A stretch of 64,000 bases of DNA from the NCBI RefSeq assembly GCF_002743335.1, contig NZ_PDZB01000018.1, positions 1 through 64,000 of the forward strand, read 5' to 3'. This DNA is from Sporosarcina sp. P32b (GTDB taxonomy: Bacteria; Bacillota; Bacilli; Bacillales_A; Planococcaceae). Of the stretch, positions 50,537 through 59,800 are shown piece after piece. The position numbers and the translations under genes are program-made. The notes below the pieces were generated by a model. It was given only the letters and a program-made list of their open reading frames with translations. It searched no databases and was not told the origin of the DNA. Each line of letters begins with the position of its first letter. Within the stretch, counting starts at the first letter, position 1.

Positions 50537-51997
50537 GTGAATAAAATAACTGTTATCGGACTTGGCGCAAGTGATTTGGAACAGCTATCACTAGGCACGT
50601 ACCGATTATTGAAACAAGCGGACCATCTTTATATTCGGACGGAAGAACATCCCGTCGTGGCAGAGTTGCGTTCAGAAGGATTAAATATGGAAAGCTTTGA
50701 TTCGATTTATGAAGAAAATGATGCATTTGAAGACGTCTATCAAAAAATCGTCAATAAACTTCTTGAACTCAGTACGCAACAGCCGATTACATACGCGGTG
50801 CCTGGACACCCACTTGTAGCGGAACGTACAGTCCAATTATTGATTGAAAAAGAACGTCTGGGTGAGATTGAACTTTATATCGCGGGCGGCAGTAGCTTTT
50901 TGGATCCGATTTTCACAGCGTTGCGTATCGACCCGATTGAAGGATTCCAGTTGCTTGACGGTACGGATTTGAAACGCGACGACGTACGCATGGATCAGCA
51001 CGTATTAATTGGACAAGTCTATGATGCTTTCGTCGCTTCAGACGTGAAATTGTCTTTGATGGAGAAATATCCCGATCATCATGTTGTCACAATTGTTACG
51101 TCAGCGGGTTCCCGCGATGAAAAGTTGACTGAAATCCCGTTGTTTGAGCTTGATCGTACAGTGACATTAAATAACTTAACGACTGTCTACGTGCCACCTT
51201 TACTTGATCACGAACAACGACTGAAAGAGTGGAGTTCATTTAGGGACATCATTGCAACGTTGCGAGGCCCAGACGGCTGTCCTTGGGATCGCGAGCAAAC
51301 CCATGAATCATTGAAGCGCTATTTAATCGAAGAATCCTTTGAGCTGATCCAAGCCATCGATGAAGAAGATGACGACGCAATCATCGAAGAACTAGGAGAT
51401 GTTTTACTGCAAGTCTTCCTTCATGCTCAAATCGGTGAAGACAATGGGTACTTCTCTATGGAAGATGTACTCGAAACTATCGGTTCTAAAATGATCCGTC
51501 GTCACCCGCACGTATTTGAACAAACACAAGTGGACACAACGGAAGAAGTGTTGGCGAACTGGCAAGCCATCAAGGATCAAGAAAAACCGAAACCAACTAC
51601 GTTGCTAGAAGGACAAGAACGTTTGGCATCTTCCTTGCTGACATCTTATAATTATCAAAAGACCGCGGCCAAAGTGGGATTTGACTGGCCTTCCATCGAA
51701 GGAGCTTTCGACAAGTTCCAGGAAGAGTGGCAAGAGTTTCGTGACGAAGTGAAAGATGGCGGCCCGGAGCAACAGCTAGATGAGCTCGGAGACGTACTGT
51801 TCACTATTGTCAACATTGCAAGATTCTTGAAAATATCACCAGAAGAGGCCATGTGGCACACAAACGAAAAGTTCAAATCCCGTTTTCAATTCGTAGAGCA
51901 ATCTGTGAAACAAGGAAGTGGGAAATTTGAAGATTATACATTAGATGAACTAGAAGAGTTCTGGCAACAGGCCAAACGAAAGGAAGAATCCAAATGA
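50537..51997 (+). CDS. mazG: tetrapyrrole methylase-like / MazG nucleotide pyrophosphohydrolase (YabN)
   Basis: A 486-aa two-part enzyme. The N-terminal 220 residues are a tetrapyrrole methylase-like domain ([33 protein letters not shown]). The rest holds two MazG modules ([22 protein letters not shown](G)D in [16 protein letters not shown], and [16 protein letters not shown]) that hydrolyse aberrant NTPs. GTG 50537 is preferred over the GTG at 50528 because AAGGTG lies at 50525-50530. The 4-nt overlap with rqcP follows. Confidence 0.93.
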   Translation: MNKITVIGLGASDLEQLSLGTYRLLKQADHLYIRTEEHPVVAELRSEGLNMESFDSIYEENDAFEDVYQKIVNKLLELSTQQPITYAVPGHPLVAERTVQLLIEKERLGEIELYIAGGSSFLDPIFTALRIDPIEGFQLLDGTDLKRDDVRMDQHVLIGQVYDAFVASDVKLSLMEKYPDHHVVTIVTSAGSRDEKLTEIPLFELDRTVTLNNLTTVYVPPLLDHEQRLKEWSSFRDIIATLRGPDGCPWDREQTHESLKRYLIEESFELIQAIDEEDDDAIIEELGDVLLQVFLHAQIGEDNGYFSMEDVLETIGSKMIRRHPHVFEQTQVDTTEEVLANWQAIKDQEKPKPTTLLEGQERLASSLLTSYNYQKTAAKVGFDWPSIEGAFDKFQEEWQEFRDEVKDGGPEQQLDELGDVLFTIVNIARFLKISPEEAMWHTNEKFKSRFQFVEQSVKQGSGKFEDYTLDELEEFWQQAKRKEESK

Positions 51998-52284
51998 GAC
52001 TCGATAAGTTTCTGAAAGTATCACGCTTTATCAAACGCCGGACGCTTGCGAAACAAGTGGCTGACCAAGGTAGAATTACGATTAATGGGAAAGTAGCCAA
52101 AGCATCGTCGGTCGTTAAGCCGGGCGATGAGCTTTCAATTCGCTTTGGACAGAAGATCGTCAATGCTACGGTAAATGAACTGAAGGCATCGACTAAAAAG
52201 GAAGATGCGGCAGGTATGTACACGATCACCAGCGAAGAGCGCTTAGAGAAAGTGGAACCTGAGTTTGTGGATGACGAAGAGTAA
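51994..52284 (+). CDS. rqcP: S4-domain ribosome quality control protein RqcP (YabO)
   Basis: A 96-aa Hsp15-like S4 RNA-binding protein: [20 protein letters not shown] and [20 protein letters not shown]. In B. subtilis RqcP helps RqcH add C-terminal alanine tails to nascent chains stuck on 50S subunits. Overlaps the mazG stop (ATGA). About 240 nt of spacer with a repeat follow. Confidence 0.93.
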   Translation: MRLDKFLKVSRFIKRRTLAKQVADQGRITINGKVAKASSVVKPGDELSIRFGQKIVNATVNELKASTKKEDAAGMYTITSEERLEKVEPEFVDDEE

Positions 52285-52340
52285 TACTTATTTAAGGAAG
52301 ACGGTCTGACGTCAGGTTAACTTTTCTCATATAGAAGTAA

Positions 52341-52425
52341 AAAGGGTTAAGGGTGTAGGGTTTGCTCTCCTAAGGAAGCGTCCTCAGCTGGCGCATCTAT
52401 TCCCTCGCACTCCCTAATTTACTCA
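52341..52425. repeat. intergenic repeat element, copy B
   Basis: Shortened relative of copy A. Shared segments in the same order are GGGTTA..GGGTG..GG.TTTGC, CCTA.GG.AAGC.TCC, and CCCTCGCACTC. About 40 nt of the copy A centre are absent, including the GC-rich CACCGCGGACC. The spacer 52285-52529 contains no gene. Confidence 0.6.
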
Positions 52426-52529
52426 CTAAAGATATTGAACTCAAAACCTCTCATTTTCAAAACAGCTTGTCATGTTTGGCCAAGCCTCTGCATATGATAA
52501 GGGGAACGTACTAGAGAAGGGGGACGCAT

Positions 52530-52826
52530 ATGCAGATTCAAACAGACAGCTCGATGTATACTATTCCATCAGGAGACCACGTAGTGACGATGCGCAATCG
52601 TAAAAGAATGGACCTCACATCCGTGAAAACGATCGACCGCTTTGACCAGGAGGAATTTCTTGTTAGAACCTCGCTTGGCGTACTGCAAATCCGTGGGGAG
52701 GAACTGCGTATTGTACATTTAGATGTGGACAAGGGCCTGCTCACGCTTGAAGGTACCGTCCAAACACTTCAATACGATGATGAAGAAGCAGGCTCACGCA
52801 ATTTCCTCCATAAACTATTCGGATGA
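52530..52826 (+). CDS. yabP: spore protein YabP
   Basis: A 98-aa protein of the YabP/YqfC family, required for spore coat or cortex formation with YabQ. Typical are RKRMDLTSVKTIDRFDQEEF and VRTSLGVLQIRGEELRI. AGAAGGGGG precedes the ATG. The last codons overlap yabQ by 4 nt. Confidence 0.93.
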   Translation: MQIQTDSSMYTIPSGDHVVTMRNRKRMDLTSVKTIDRFDQEEFLVRTSLGVLQIRGEELRIVHLDVDKGLLTLEGTVQTLQYDDEEAGSRNFLHKLFG

Positions 52827-53308
52827 GCCTAACCGTCCAGTTCTTCAGTCTATTGGCGATGATCGGGACAGGGGTTACTGCTGGAATTGTAATGGATTTA
52901 TTCGGAACGATTATCGCTGGGTGCGATAAACGTTCGTTTATAAGAAGATGGGCATTCTGGTTGGAATGCCTGATCTGGATTATGTTAGGTATCGGGTCGT
53001 TTTGGGTATTAATCATGGTACGCGACGGGGCATGGAGAATGTATGACCCTGTTGCACAGGTTAGTGGCTTGTTATTGTACGCAGCCATCTTCCATTATCC
53101 TGTGAGATTCGTAGGTAGACTACTGTTACTTGTGGTGCTTAGGCCGATTTGGCTCATCATTCGTCTTGTCTACTTAACGATTCAACGTATTCTCTATTTA
53201 ATTGCCTCTATTCTGACACTAATCACGTCGCCGTTTATAAGATTAGTAAAGAACATAGGGAAATACCTTCAAAATAAATGCAGAGTACTATATAATAGAG
53301 TGCAATAG
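52823..53308 (+). CDS. yabQ: spore cortex biosynthesis membrane protein YabQ
   Basis: A 161-aa membrane protein with about four to five hydrophobic segments. VQFFSLLAMIGTGVTAGIVM and FLWV-like membrane stretches are followed by a basic tail. YabQ is needed for cortex synthesis in B. subtilis. Overlaps yabP (ATGA) and precedes divIC, as in B. subtilis. Confidence 0.92.
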   Translation: MSLTVQFFSLLAMIGTGVTAGIVMDLFGTIIAGCDKRSFIRRWAFWLECLIWIMLGIGSFWVLIMVRDGAWRMYDPVAQVSGLLLYAAIFHYPVRFVGRLLLLVVLRPIWLIIRLVYLTIQRILYLIASILTLITSPFIRLVKNIGKYLQNKCRVLYNRVQ

Positions 53309-53337
53309 TAGAATTACGCTAGAAAGGTGTGTGCGCC

Positions 53338-53751
53338 ATGAAAAAAACACAGAAGCCCTCAACGAAGAATGTAACATCAATCGATACAGACTATGTGCGC
53401 TCCATGCAAAAAAAAGAAAATTTTAAAAAAGCACAACAAAAACGTCTGCGAAATAGGTTGGCTGTATTTTTTGTCATCGTCTGTGTGGTTGCTGGAAGTT
53501 TATTCAATATGAATGCCGGACAGAAAGAAATCCTGGCTGCCAAACATAAGGAAAAAGCCGAAGCAACAGCTACACTAGAGGATTTGAAAGAGCAGCAAGA
53601 ACAACTAAATACGCAGTTGATTCGATTGGATGATGACGAGTATATTGCTAAACTTGCACGGAAAGAATACTTTCTTTCTGAGTCCAATGAGATCATTTTT
53701 TCCATTCCCGATAAGAAAAAAGAGTCAGAAAAAGACATAAGAAAAGAGTAG
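53338..53751 (+). CDS. divIC: cell-division protein DivIC (FtsB-like)
   Basis: A 137-aa bitopic protein: a basic cytoplasmic N-terminus, one membrane segment (about residues 39-57, LAVFFVIVCVVAGSLF), then an extracellular coiled coil (KEKAEATATLEDLKEQQEQL) and the conserved YIAKLARKEYFLSESNEI. Works with DivIB and FtsL at the septum. ATG 53338 follows AAAGGTGTG; the frame opens 3 codons earlier. Confidence 0.94.
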   Translation: MKKTQKPSTKNVTSIDTDYVRSMQKKENFKKAQQKRLRNRLAVFFVIVCVVAGSLFNMNAGQKEILAAKHKEKAEATATLEDLKEQQEQLNTQLIRLDDDEYIAKLARKEYFLSESNEIIFSIPDKKKESEKDIRKE

Positions 53752-53872
53752 TCATGTTGACACTCTTTTTTTGTTGGCTATAATATAGGTAGGAGCCTGT
53801 AAAATACAGGCACTGCCAATATGGTTGATAGGCTTACGAGCCGCTTAAAACTTAAGGAGGAGCATTTTTTTT

Positions 53873-54298
53873 ATGTCAATTGAAGTAGGCAGCAAGTTAG
53901 AAGGTAAAGTAACCGGGATCACAAATTTTGGGGCATTTGTTGAATTGCCAAGCGGATCCACAGGATTAGTCCATATTAGTGAAGTAGCTGACAATTATGT
54001 CAAAGATATTAATGATCATTTAAAAGTCGGCGATATGGTTGAAGTCAAAGTAATGAATGTGGGATCTGACGGTAAAATCGGTCTTTCCATCCGTAAGGCT
54101 AAACCTGAGTCAGAACAACGTCCACAGCGTCCACAACGTCCAACTAGACCTCGTCAAGGAAGCAAACCGAGCTTTGAACGACCAGAGAATTTTGAGCAGA
54201 AGATGGCAAAATTCATGAAGGACAGCGAAGAACGTCTAACTACCTTAAAGAGAGCGACAGAGTCCAAGCGTGGCGGTCGTGGAGCCAGAAGAGGATAA
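53873..54298 (+). CDS. yabR: S1-domain RNA-binding protein YabR (GSP13-like)
   Basis: A 141-aa protein with one S1 fold at residues 1-72 (GSKLEGKVTGITNFGAFVEL, then GLVHISEVADNYVKD and KVGDMVEVKVMNV) and a basic, Arg/Pro-rich tail with QRPQRPQRPTRPR. Likely binds RNA or ribosomes. AAGGAGGAGC precedes the ATG. A terminator follows. Confidence 0.93.
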   Translation: MSIEVGSKLEGKVTGITNFGAFVELPSGSTGLVHISEVADNYVKDINDHLKVGDMVEVKVMNVGSDGKIGLSIRKAKPESEQRPQRPQRPTRPRQGSKPSFERPENFEQKMAKFMKDSEERLTTLKRATESKRGGRGARRG

Positions 54299-54345
54299 CT
54301 TGCTGACTGATTCAACTGTAAACTAAAATCAGATGACATCCTATA

Positions 54346-54379
54346 CGTATGTTCCGCACTATGGAGCATGCGTTTTTTT
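54346..54379 (+). terminator. intrinsic terminator after yabR
   Basis: CGTATGTTCC / GGAGCATGCG stem with two G-T pairs, 7-nt loop and T7. Confidence 0.85.
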
Positions 54380-54475
54380 GTGTCTAAAAATGTATTTGGA
54401 TGTATTAACTGGTGTGGGGTCGTTGCTCGAATTTGGCTTGGTCATTGAATGTAGTGAGGCTCATGCTTTGGACCC

Positions 54476-54575
54476 GCGTAGGCACGTGGGGGATTGCCTC
54501 CAGCCATGAGCCAACTAGCGGTGGGGCTTGCTAGTTGGCTTATGGCCACGGCCTACCCCGCAGTTGTGCCTGCGC
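54476..54575. repeat. large nested hairpin element
   Basis: Outer arms GCGTAGGCAC (54476-54485) and GTGCCTGCGC (54566-54575), then GTGGGG (54486-54491) and CCCCGC (54556-54561) with a 4-nt bulge, and an inner 17-bp stem GCCATGAGCCAACTAGC (54503-54519) / GCTAGTTGGCTTATGGC (54530-54546) with one G-T pair and a 10-nt loop. GC content is well above the surroundings. It is not a terminator (no T run) and may be a mobile REP-like element or a structured RNA. The open frame 54494-54853 crossing it is not a gene. Confidence 0.65.
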
Positions 54576-54675
54576 TACTAAGTACTTACCAATTTTGTTT
54601 GTGGTTTATAGTAGATAAAACCAGTAACTGGGTAGTACTAGTTTCTATTTTTGCAAAAGAAGAATCAGAACTGCT

Positions 54676-54798
54676 TTACACACCATCCACCACCGCTGAA
54701 GTGAGGCCAATGATCGCTCCACTTACACTGCCAGTCAAACTATTACCTCTGCATAAAACAAGGAAGAGTAAGGGGCCGCAAAAACAACTACCTAACAT
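54676..54798 (-). CDS. possible 40-aa hydrophobic small protein
   Basis: An open frame too short for a standard search: it begins MLGSCFCGPLLFLVLC and continues with a Gly/Ser-rich hydrophobic part (SVSGAIIGLTSAVVDGV). AGTAGGA lies 4 nt before the ATG. A membrane segment is plausible. I do not recognise it, and it could be chance in this otherwise gene-free stretch (54380-54933). Confidence 0.25.
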   Translation of the reverse strand: MLGSCFCGPLLFLVLCRGNSLTGSVSGAIIGLTSAVVDGV

Positions 54799-54933
54799 CG
54801 TATCCTACTTACTTGTGCGAACATTTTATCCAAGTCCTCAAAAAAGTACCTGAACTGCCCAACGCACTATCTAACTAAGCCATGTCCTACTTACCTATAC
54901 CAACTACCTTGTCCATGTAATCACCAACACATA

Positions 54934-54964
54934 GAAAAACTCCCCTTGCCTAAGCAAGAGGAGT
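54934..54964 (-). terminator. terminator of tRNA-Met
   Basis: On the minus strand ACTCCTCTTGC / GCAAGGGGAGT with a 4-nt loop followed by a T run, just downstream of the tRNA. Confidence 0.88.
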
Positions 54965-54980
54965 CTTCGTGTTTCTATTA

Positions 54981-55054
54981 TAGCGGCGGAGGGATTCGAA
55001 CCCACGACCTTTCGGGTATGAACCGAATGCTCTAGCCAACTGAGCTACACCGCC
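54981..55054 (-). tRNA. tRNA-Met (CAT)
   Basis: Cloverleaf on the minus strand: acceptor arms GGCGGTG and CGCCGCT with two G-T wobbles and discriminator A; D arm GCTC...GAGC; anticodon arm TTCGG-TTCATAC-CCGAA with anticodon CAT; T arm GTGGG-TTCGAAT-CCCTC. The next bases are TAA, so the 3' CCA is not encoded and must be added. It is most likely the elongator tRNA-Met because the acceptor and anticodon stem do not look like the initiator (no run of three G-C pairs). The position between yabR and spoIIE is as in B. subtilis. Confidence 0.93.
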
Positions 55055-55165
55055 AAGACATTTGCTCGTTGAGATTATACAATTCCCAACGCAACGTCTC
55101 TTATCATACTAGGCATTTGAACAACTGTCAACATCTCTTTTACTAAAAAATAAACATACGGAATA

Positions 55166-55240
55166 CGTCGAAATGTTTTGCGAATATGCCGCCACAAACA
55201 GACAAAATTTCTCGGGAATCCAATGTATAGTTTTATGTAA
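55166..55240 (+). promoter_or_regulatory. spoIIE upstream region with Spo0A-box-like sites
   Basis: CGTCGAA (55166-55172) differs by one base from the 0A box TGTCGAA, and TTGCGAA follows 12 nt later. spoIIE is activated by Spo0A-P through a sigma-A promoter with wide spacing in B. subtilis. The -10 here is uncertain. Confidence 0.35.
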
Positions 55241-55262
55241 GAGAACATAGGGGGTATGAGAA

Positions 55263-57662
55263 ATGAAGATGATTGACAATATGGAGCGACCGATTGTGCA
55301 GATGTTCAGGGCGTACTGGCAAGAACTTATGAATCGAAAAGTATACTTGTTAACGGCTCTTCTTTTCTTAGTAGGATCATTCTTTTTATCGCAAGCAGTA
55401 GTGTTCGATATGGCAGTACCATTCTTCTTGCCGATCTGGGCGTTAGCCAGTATGCGCTACCGTCAACACATGATCTTTGTATTTATAGGAGGGATGGCGG
55501 GCAGTGCGTTTCTTGGGGTGGGACAAGCTGTCATTCATTTGGCACAATTGTTATTGTTCCATTCAATCATAAAGGTTCCAGTCGTGAAAAGGTCAATTCC
55601 GATCGCTGTCGCCGGAGCAATGATTATTCCACAATTAATCTGGCAACTCGTAAAATATGGCGACGGGATGTTGCCTTTAGCGATTCAGTTGTCGATAGGG
55701 TTAGAAGCATTGCTTGCGTTGTTCATGACCATTTTCATGTTACTGGCTTTTCCTTCTATAGAAAGAATGCTATATGGACCGTGGAATCCTGAGCAGATCA
55801 GTGCGATGTGTATTGTGGGAGCGCTGGCGGCTACCGGAATGGGAGGATTCCAGATCGGTACGGTGTCGGTTGCCGGGGTATTCTTGTTTTTAGCGATATT
55901 TGTAGCCGCCGTGGTTGGGGGGGTGCCTTTCGCTACAACGGTCGGAATGATTATCGCGTTGATTATAGGTGTATCAGAGTTGTCCTTCACGGGCATGATG
56001 GCTTTATATGGTATGACCGGTTTGCTGGCAGGTTCATTAAAACGTTTCGGAAAGCTCGGTGTCATCACTGGCAGTGTCTTTGTTTCGCTCTTTTTCCTTC
56101 TATATGATGCGACACTGCCTTTAGATACCGTTCATTTTTCCACGGTGGGTGCCGCGGCCTTACTGTTTATATTGATTCCTTCGCGCAAATTAAGTCAAAT
56201 ACGACAAGTGTTATTGCCCAAACAAGAAGGAATATCCGAAAAGCGACAGCAATGGCTGGCGGATAAACTGGATGGTCAGTTAGAGGAGTTTCAGCAGTTC
56301 GCTCATTTCATGTCAACACTCGTAAATGATCGTCTGTCTCCTGAAGAGGAAGTAGCAGCGACAAGTCAAGTACCTTCTATTTGTCAATCCTGTTTTCGTT
56401 ACCGCAAGTGCTGGGAAAATGAAGAGGACGGTATAGAACCGTTGATTGACGAATGGGAAACGACCTATTCCGCAACGAAAAAGGCGGCCCGTGTACGTGT
56501 TGAACAGAAGATAAAGTATAAATGTCTACGATTTAAGGGATTAATGAATGAATTGGAGGAAAGAGGGGCCAATAAGTTATTGATGGGGCAGTTGCAGCAT
56601 GGTCGAAAGATGTTAGCTCTGCAGTTGCGCGATATGAGTACTCATATCGAAAAAGTCATGAGAGAGGTAAAGGAAGATCTGACTACGTATAAGTTGGCTG
56701 AAGAAGAGCTTGCGAATCGGTTACAATCACAAGCAATAGAGTTTTTCCAAATAGATATATTATCGGAAGAACGAGGTGCCTGCAGAATTGTAATTTCTGT
56801 GCCGGAAAAAAAGGCGGACTTTGAAGCGGAAACAACGGTTGGAGAGTATTTATTACTGCCTATCTTGGAGCAAATGTATGATGAACCAATGCATATTTCA
56901 AAATCAACTTATCAGCCGTTCCCGTTCCCACATGTGCAATTGACCTTTAGTTCTGCCGTTCGGTTTTCTCTTGATTACGATATCGTCACGACGGCAGGAA
57001 AGGGATCGTTCAATGGCGGTGATGCGTATGAGTTATTCAAGATTCACGATGGATTGTCAGCCGTACTGTTATCGGACGGGATGGGACAAGATATCAATGC
57101 ATACCACGAAAGTAGAAAAGTAATCCGGCTAATGCGTGAATGTTTAGGACAAAAAATGGATCCTGAAACAGCTATTCACACATTGCATTATATGATGGCG
57201 TTGAATGGATTGGATGACATGTATGCAACTCTCGACTTGGCATTAATTGATTTACAGGAAGGGCGACTGTGGTCGTGGAAAGCTGGTTCAATGAGTACTT
57301 ACATTAAAAGAAGTGACGACTGTATCCGATTAGACAGCAAAACAGTACCCTTTGGCTTCTTGCCGTCATTTTCTATAGAAGCGAAAAACGAAAAGCTTAA
57401 GTCTGGTGATATTGTCGTTATGATGACGGACGGCATATTTAATGGAGATATACCGCTTGATATCCAGGAAGACGTGATGAATCAAACAATAGAACGCTTT
57501 AAGGATATGGATTGCCGAACGATTGCCGATCAAGTGATGATGGAGATGGAACGAGTATTTGAATCAGTGGAAGATGACCGGACGATTCTCGTGATGAAAG
57601 TTGGTCATATTGTGCCAAAGTGGTCAAAAGCTAATAAGCAACCTCGAATCATTTCTAGCTAA
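55263..57662 (+). CDS. spoIIE: stage II sporulation protein E, serine phosphatase
   Basis: A 799-aa membrane phosphatase. About ten transmembrane helices in residues 25-310, a central oligomerisation region with cysteines (SICQSCFRYRKCW), and a C-terminal PP2C domain (about 590-790) with VLLSDGMGQDINAYHES and MMTDGIFNGD carrying the metal-binding Asp residues. It dephosphorylates SpoIIAA to free sigma-F, and acts at the polar septum. AGGGGGTATGAG precedes the ATG. The next gene is tilS; yabS and yabT are not here. Confidence 0.97.
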   Translation: MKMIDNMERPIVQMFRAYWQELMNRKVYLLTALLFLVGSFFLSQAVVFDMAVPFFLPIWALASMRYRQHMIFVFIGGMAGSAFLGVGQAVIHLAQLLLFHSIIKVPVVKRSIPIAVAGAMIIPQLIWQLVKYGDGMLPLAIQLSIGLEALLALFMTIFMLLAFPSIERMLYGPWNPEQISAMCIVGALAATGMGGFQIGTVSVAGVFLFLAIFVAAVVGGVPFATTVGMIIALIIGVSELSFTGMMALYGMTGLLAGSLKRFGKLGVITGSVFVSLFFLLYDATLPLDTVHFSTVGAAALLFILIPSRKLSQIRQVLLPKQEGISEKRQQWLADKLDGQLEEFQQFAHFMSTLVNDRLSPEEEVAATSQVPSICQSCFRYRKCWENEEDGIEPLIDEWETTYSATKKAARVRVEQKIKYKCLRFKGLMNELEERGANKLLMGQLQHGRKMLALQLRDMSTHIEKVMREVKEDLTTYKLAEEELANRLQSQAIEFFQIDILSEERGACRIVISVPEKKADFEAETTVGEYLLLPILEQMYDEPMHISKSTYQPFPFPHVQLTFSSAVRFSLDYDIVTTAGKGSFNGGDAYELFKIHDGLSAVLLSDGMGQDINAYHESRKVIRLMRECLGQKMDPETAIHTLHYMMALNGLDDMYATLDLALIDLQEGRLWSWKAGSMSTYIKRSDDCIRLDSKTVPFGFLPSFSIEAKNEKLKSGDIVVMMTDGIFNGDIPLDIQEDVMNQTIERFKDMDCRTIADQVMMEMERVFESVEDDRTILVMKVGHIVPKWSKANKQPRIISS

Positions 57663-57697
57663 ACAATGTTAGAATAGAGAGAGGAGGGAGATGGATC

Positions 57698-59107
57698 ATG
57701 AAAAGTTTGCAGCAAAAGGTATTGAGTTTTATCGACAAGCAAACGTTGATTCCTCCCGGCTCTCGTGTATTAGTCGCGTGTTCGGGTGGTGTGGATTCTA
57801 TGGCACTGCTTCACTTTCTTGCAACGCATCAGCAATCTCTGGTCATTGAAGTAGCGGCCATCCATGTAGATCATATGTTACGTGGTGTTGAATCTGCTGA
57901 AGATGCGTCTGTTGTGAAGCAACTGTGCAAGGAATTCGGGCTACCTTTTTATTCTGAACAAGTACCCATTCCGGCTATCTTAGAAAGCCAGGGCGGTAAT
58001 ATGCAGCAAGTGTGTCGGCAACAGCGTTATGCGTGTTTCGAACAAACGATGGAAAGTGAGCGGTTTACGATTCTCGCTACTGCCCATCATGCGGATGATC
58101 AACTGGAGACGGTGCTGATTCAATTAAGCAAGGGGCAATCATTAAATGGTATGCCGATCCAGAGGGCAATTCATTCGGGTAAAGTCGTACGTCCGTTCCT
58201 TCCATTAAGAAAGAGCGAATTGTACACATATGCGTCACATCACAAAATAACGTTCAGAGAAGATCCTAGTAATCAGCAAGACCATTATTTACGTAATCGT
58301 ATGCGGCATCAGGTGCTACCGGTCTTGACGGATGAAAACCCGTCGGTCGCGGTCAACACAGTCCGTCAGACAGAACAAAGGCAAGCGGATGAAAGTTTGC
58401 TAAATGAGCTTGCTGATCAACATTGGCGTTCGATTGTTACGTATACGGATGAGCAGCTTCCCTCTTTTCAACGGGAGGCATTTCTTGCTATTCCCTATGC
58501 TTTACAAAAGCGCGTGATTCAACTACTATTAAAATGTCTAACTAACCCAGCAGCAGAGAACGCTGAGTGGCATTTTGCATTAGTGGATGAACTGTTACAA
58601 CACATTACGAACTCGGCTGGGAATGTCACAATTGATTTGGCGTATGGCTATCGGTTTGTCAGGGAATATGATAAACTGCTAATTACAAAAATGGATATAG
58701 ATGTAGCAACTCTTCGTCCAAAAGTACTTGCGAAAGATACTTGGCATACGTGGGGAAATATTCAGTTTTACTGGCATCATGCCAACGCAAATATAATTGA
58801 ACAACTCTTACCATCAGATGAGATTAGGTATTTCCAATTACCTGAGTCAGAACTTCCGTTAACTGTAAGGCTTCGGATGACCGGAGACAGAATGTTGATC
58901 AAAGGAATGTCCGAGACAAAACGTGTGAAGCGGATATTGATTGATGAAAAGATAGGAATCATGCAAAGACAACAGCAGCCTGTCATTACGACGGCAAGCG
59001 GTACTGTGTGTGCAGTACCCGGTGTACGGTATAGTGAGATGTTTTCACACCGCCAACTGGAAGGCGATTCATACATATGGATTACGCGAGAAGGCGAGAT
59101 AAGATAA
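57698..59107 (+). CDS. tilS: tRNA(Ile)-lysidine synthase
   Basis: A 469-aa PP-loop ATPase that converts C34 of tRNA-Ile(CAU) to lysidine. [15 protein letters not shown] is the PP loop, and [14 protein letters not shown] and [14 protein letters not shown] follow, with a C-terminal TilS domain from about 370. GAGGAGGGAG precedes the ATG. Conserved tilS-hpt-ftsH order. Confidence 0.96.
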   Translation: MKSLQQKVLSFIDKQTLIPPGSRVLVACSGGVDSMALLHFLATHQQSLVIEVAAIHVDHMLRGVESAEDASVVKQLCKEFGLPFYSEQVPIPAILESQGGNMQQVCRQQRYACFEQTMESERFTILATAHHADDQLETVLIQLSKGQSLNGMPIQRAIHSGKVVRPFLPLRKSELYTYASHHKITFREDPSNQQDHYLRNRMRHQVLPVLTDENPSVAVNTVRQTEQRQADESLLNELADQHWRSIVTYTDEQLPSFQREAFLAIPYALQKRVIQLLLKCLTNPAAENAEWHFALVDELLQHITNSAGNVTIDLAYGYRFVREYDKLLITKMDIDVATLRPKVLAKDTWHTWGNIQFYWHHANANIIEQLLPSDEIRYFQLPESELPLTVRLRMTGDRMLIKGMSETKRVKRILIDEKIGIMQRQQQPVITTASGTVCAVPGVRYSEMFSHRQLEGDSYIWITREGEIR

Positions 59108-59126
59108 AATAGAGGGGGACGGGCCG

Positions 59127-59669
59127 ATGATCGCGCAAGATATCGAGCATGTTTTAATTTCAGAAGAGCAACTAGAAGAGAAAGTCCGAGAACTCGGAGC
59201 AACATTAACTGAGGAGTATCGTGAAAAGTTCCCATTAGCAGTCGGTGTACTTAAAGGTGCATTACCATTCATGAGTGACCTGATCAAACGCATTGATACG
59301 TATATTGAATTAGATTTCATGGATGTTTCTAGCTATGGAAATGCGACGGTATCATCAGGTGAAGTGAAGATCATTAAAGATTTGAACACAAGCATAGAAG
59401 GTCGCGATGTGTTGATTATTGAAGATATTATCGACAGTGGAAAAACACTGAATTACTTAGTTGAGCTGTTTAAATACAGAAAAGCAAACTCTATCAAGAT
59501 TGTTACGTTGTTGGATAAGCCAACAGGACGTAAAGTGGATTTAAAAGCAGATTACGTAGGTTTTGATGTGCCAGACGCATTCGTAGTTGGATACGGATTG
59601 GATTATGCAGAGAAATACCGTAATTTACCGTATATCGGTGTATTGAAAAAGGAAATCTACTCTTTCTAA
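59127..59669 (+). CDS. hpt: hypoxanthine phosphoribosyltransferase
   Basis: A 180-aa purine salvage enzyme that adds PRPP to hypoxanthine or guanine. The PRPP motif is [30 protein letters not shown] and [14 protein letters not shown] are typical of Bacillus HprT. GAGGGGGACG precedes the ATG. 19 nt after tilS. Confidence 0.96.
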   Translation: MIAQDIEHVLISEEQLEEKVRELGATLTEEYREKFPLAVGVLKGALPFMSDLIKRIDTYIELDFMDVSSYGNATVSSGEVKIIKDLNTSIEGRDVLIIEDIIDSGKTLNYLVELFKYRKANSIKIVTLLDKPTGRKVDLKADYVGFDVPDAFVVGYGLDYAEKYRNLPYIGVLKKEIYSF

Positions 59670-59719
59670 CGAAAGCGTAATGAACCGGATTGAAGGCTAT
59701 TTTCCTTAAGGCATTTCTT

Positions 59720-59749
59720 TTGTTAAGTAGTGTTAATCTATGCTAAAAT
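59720..59749 (+). promoter_or_regulatory. possible promoter of ftsH
   Basis: TTGTTA, 18-nt spacer, TAAAAT (59744-59749), about 50 nt before the ftsH ATG. Confidence 0.45.
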
Positions 59750-59800
59750 TTACAATAGTTTTCTGTTTAGTTTTTGTTGAATGAGATGAGGAGGCTTGGG

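Noticed and set aside
54494-54853. 119-codon frame between yabR and tRNA-Met
   Set aside because: Starts inside the nested hairpin element and has no protein-like features.
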